21,942 bases of DNA, taken from an uncultured Oscillospiraceae bacterium (GTDB lineage Bacteria > Bacillota > Clostridia > Oscillospirales > Oscillospiraceae). Position numbers and translations under genes: made by a program. Shown here piece after piece: positions 21,903 through 21,942 of the stretch (position 1 is the first letter of the stretch; the number at the start of each line of letters is the position of its first letter). The stretch spans positions 1 to 21,942 of the forward strand of contig CAAFLG010000036.1 in the NCBI GenBank assembly GCA_900763705.1. Reading direction: 5' to 3'. The notes under the pieces were generated by a model. That model was not told the origin of the DNA. It did no database searches and saw only the letters and a list, made by a program, of their open reading frames with translations.

Positions 21903-21942
21903 TCGTCTTGTGTCCTCTTGTGCCGTCCTTTTCGCCTCAAAA

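Overview
The window reads as a GC-rich chromosomal segment of a strictly fermentative, Gram-positive Clostridia bacterium, most plausibly an Oscillospirales/Ruminococcaceae-type gut species. The evidence is strong AGGAGG-type ribosome binding sites, a 2[4Fe-4S] ferredoxin, a DUF1540 protein, a folate/FAD-type TrmFO, a divergent Firmicute-style topoisomerase B subunit, and the order dprA-topA-trmFO. Family and species are inferred, not shown. No rRNA, tRNA, CRISPR array or complete insertion sequence was found.

Left end (1-650): the tail of an unidentified frame, a possible 43-residue membrane peptide with a terminator, then about 400 bp of non-coding DNA with three tandem DnaA-box-like 9-mers and a near-consensus promoter. 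649-3542, plus strand: a ParE/GyrB-like topoisomerase subunit without an A-subunit partner, a small ABM-domain protein and an AT-rich lipoprotein that looks acquired. 3684-6179, minus: a stand-alone clpC unit. 6293-7330, plus: a short ferredoxin unit, then a TrmN6-like methyltransferase.

7298-7954 has no convincing gene. It does contain a self-contained transcription unit with a good promoter, several hairpins and a 16-bp terminator stem, which I read as a candidate unannotated structured RNA of about 280 nt. A second terminator and a promoter then lead into an M42 aminopeptidase, followed by a DUF1540 protein and a TauE/SafE permease split into two half-size, translationally coupled genes.

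10113-18018, minus: a housekeeping block in transcription order spoU-type RNA methyltransferase, dprA, topA, trmFO, plsX, acpP, rnc. Genes are tightly packed up to plsX, with a separate promoter before acpP. It joins the Bacillus-like dprA-topA-trmFO cluster to a stripped-down plsX-acpP-rnc cluster lacking fabD and fabG. TopA carries an unusual histone-H1-like Lys/Ala/Thr tail.

18139-21293, plus: an operon of two cytosolic peptidases, PepT and an Xaa-Pro aminopeptidase, diverging from the methyltransferase operon. Together with the M42 enzyme this points to a substantial peptide-degrading capacity. The right end (minus) is a tRNA-binding-domain protein resembling a detached C-terminus of methionyl-tRNA synthetase; its reading frame stays open to the window edge.
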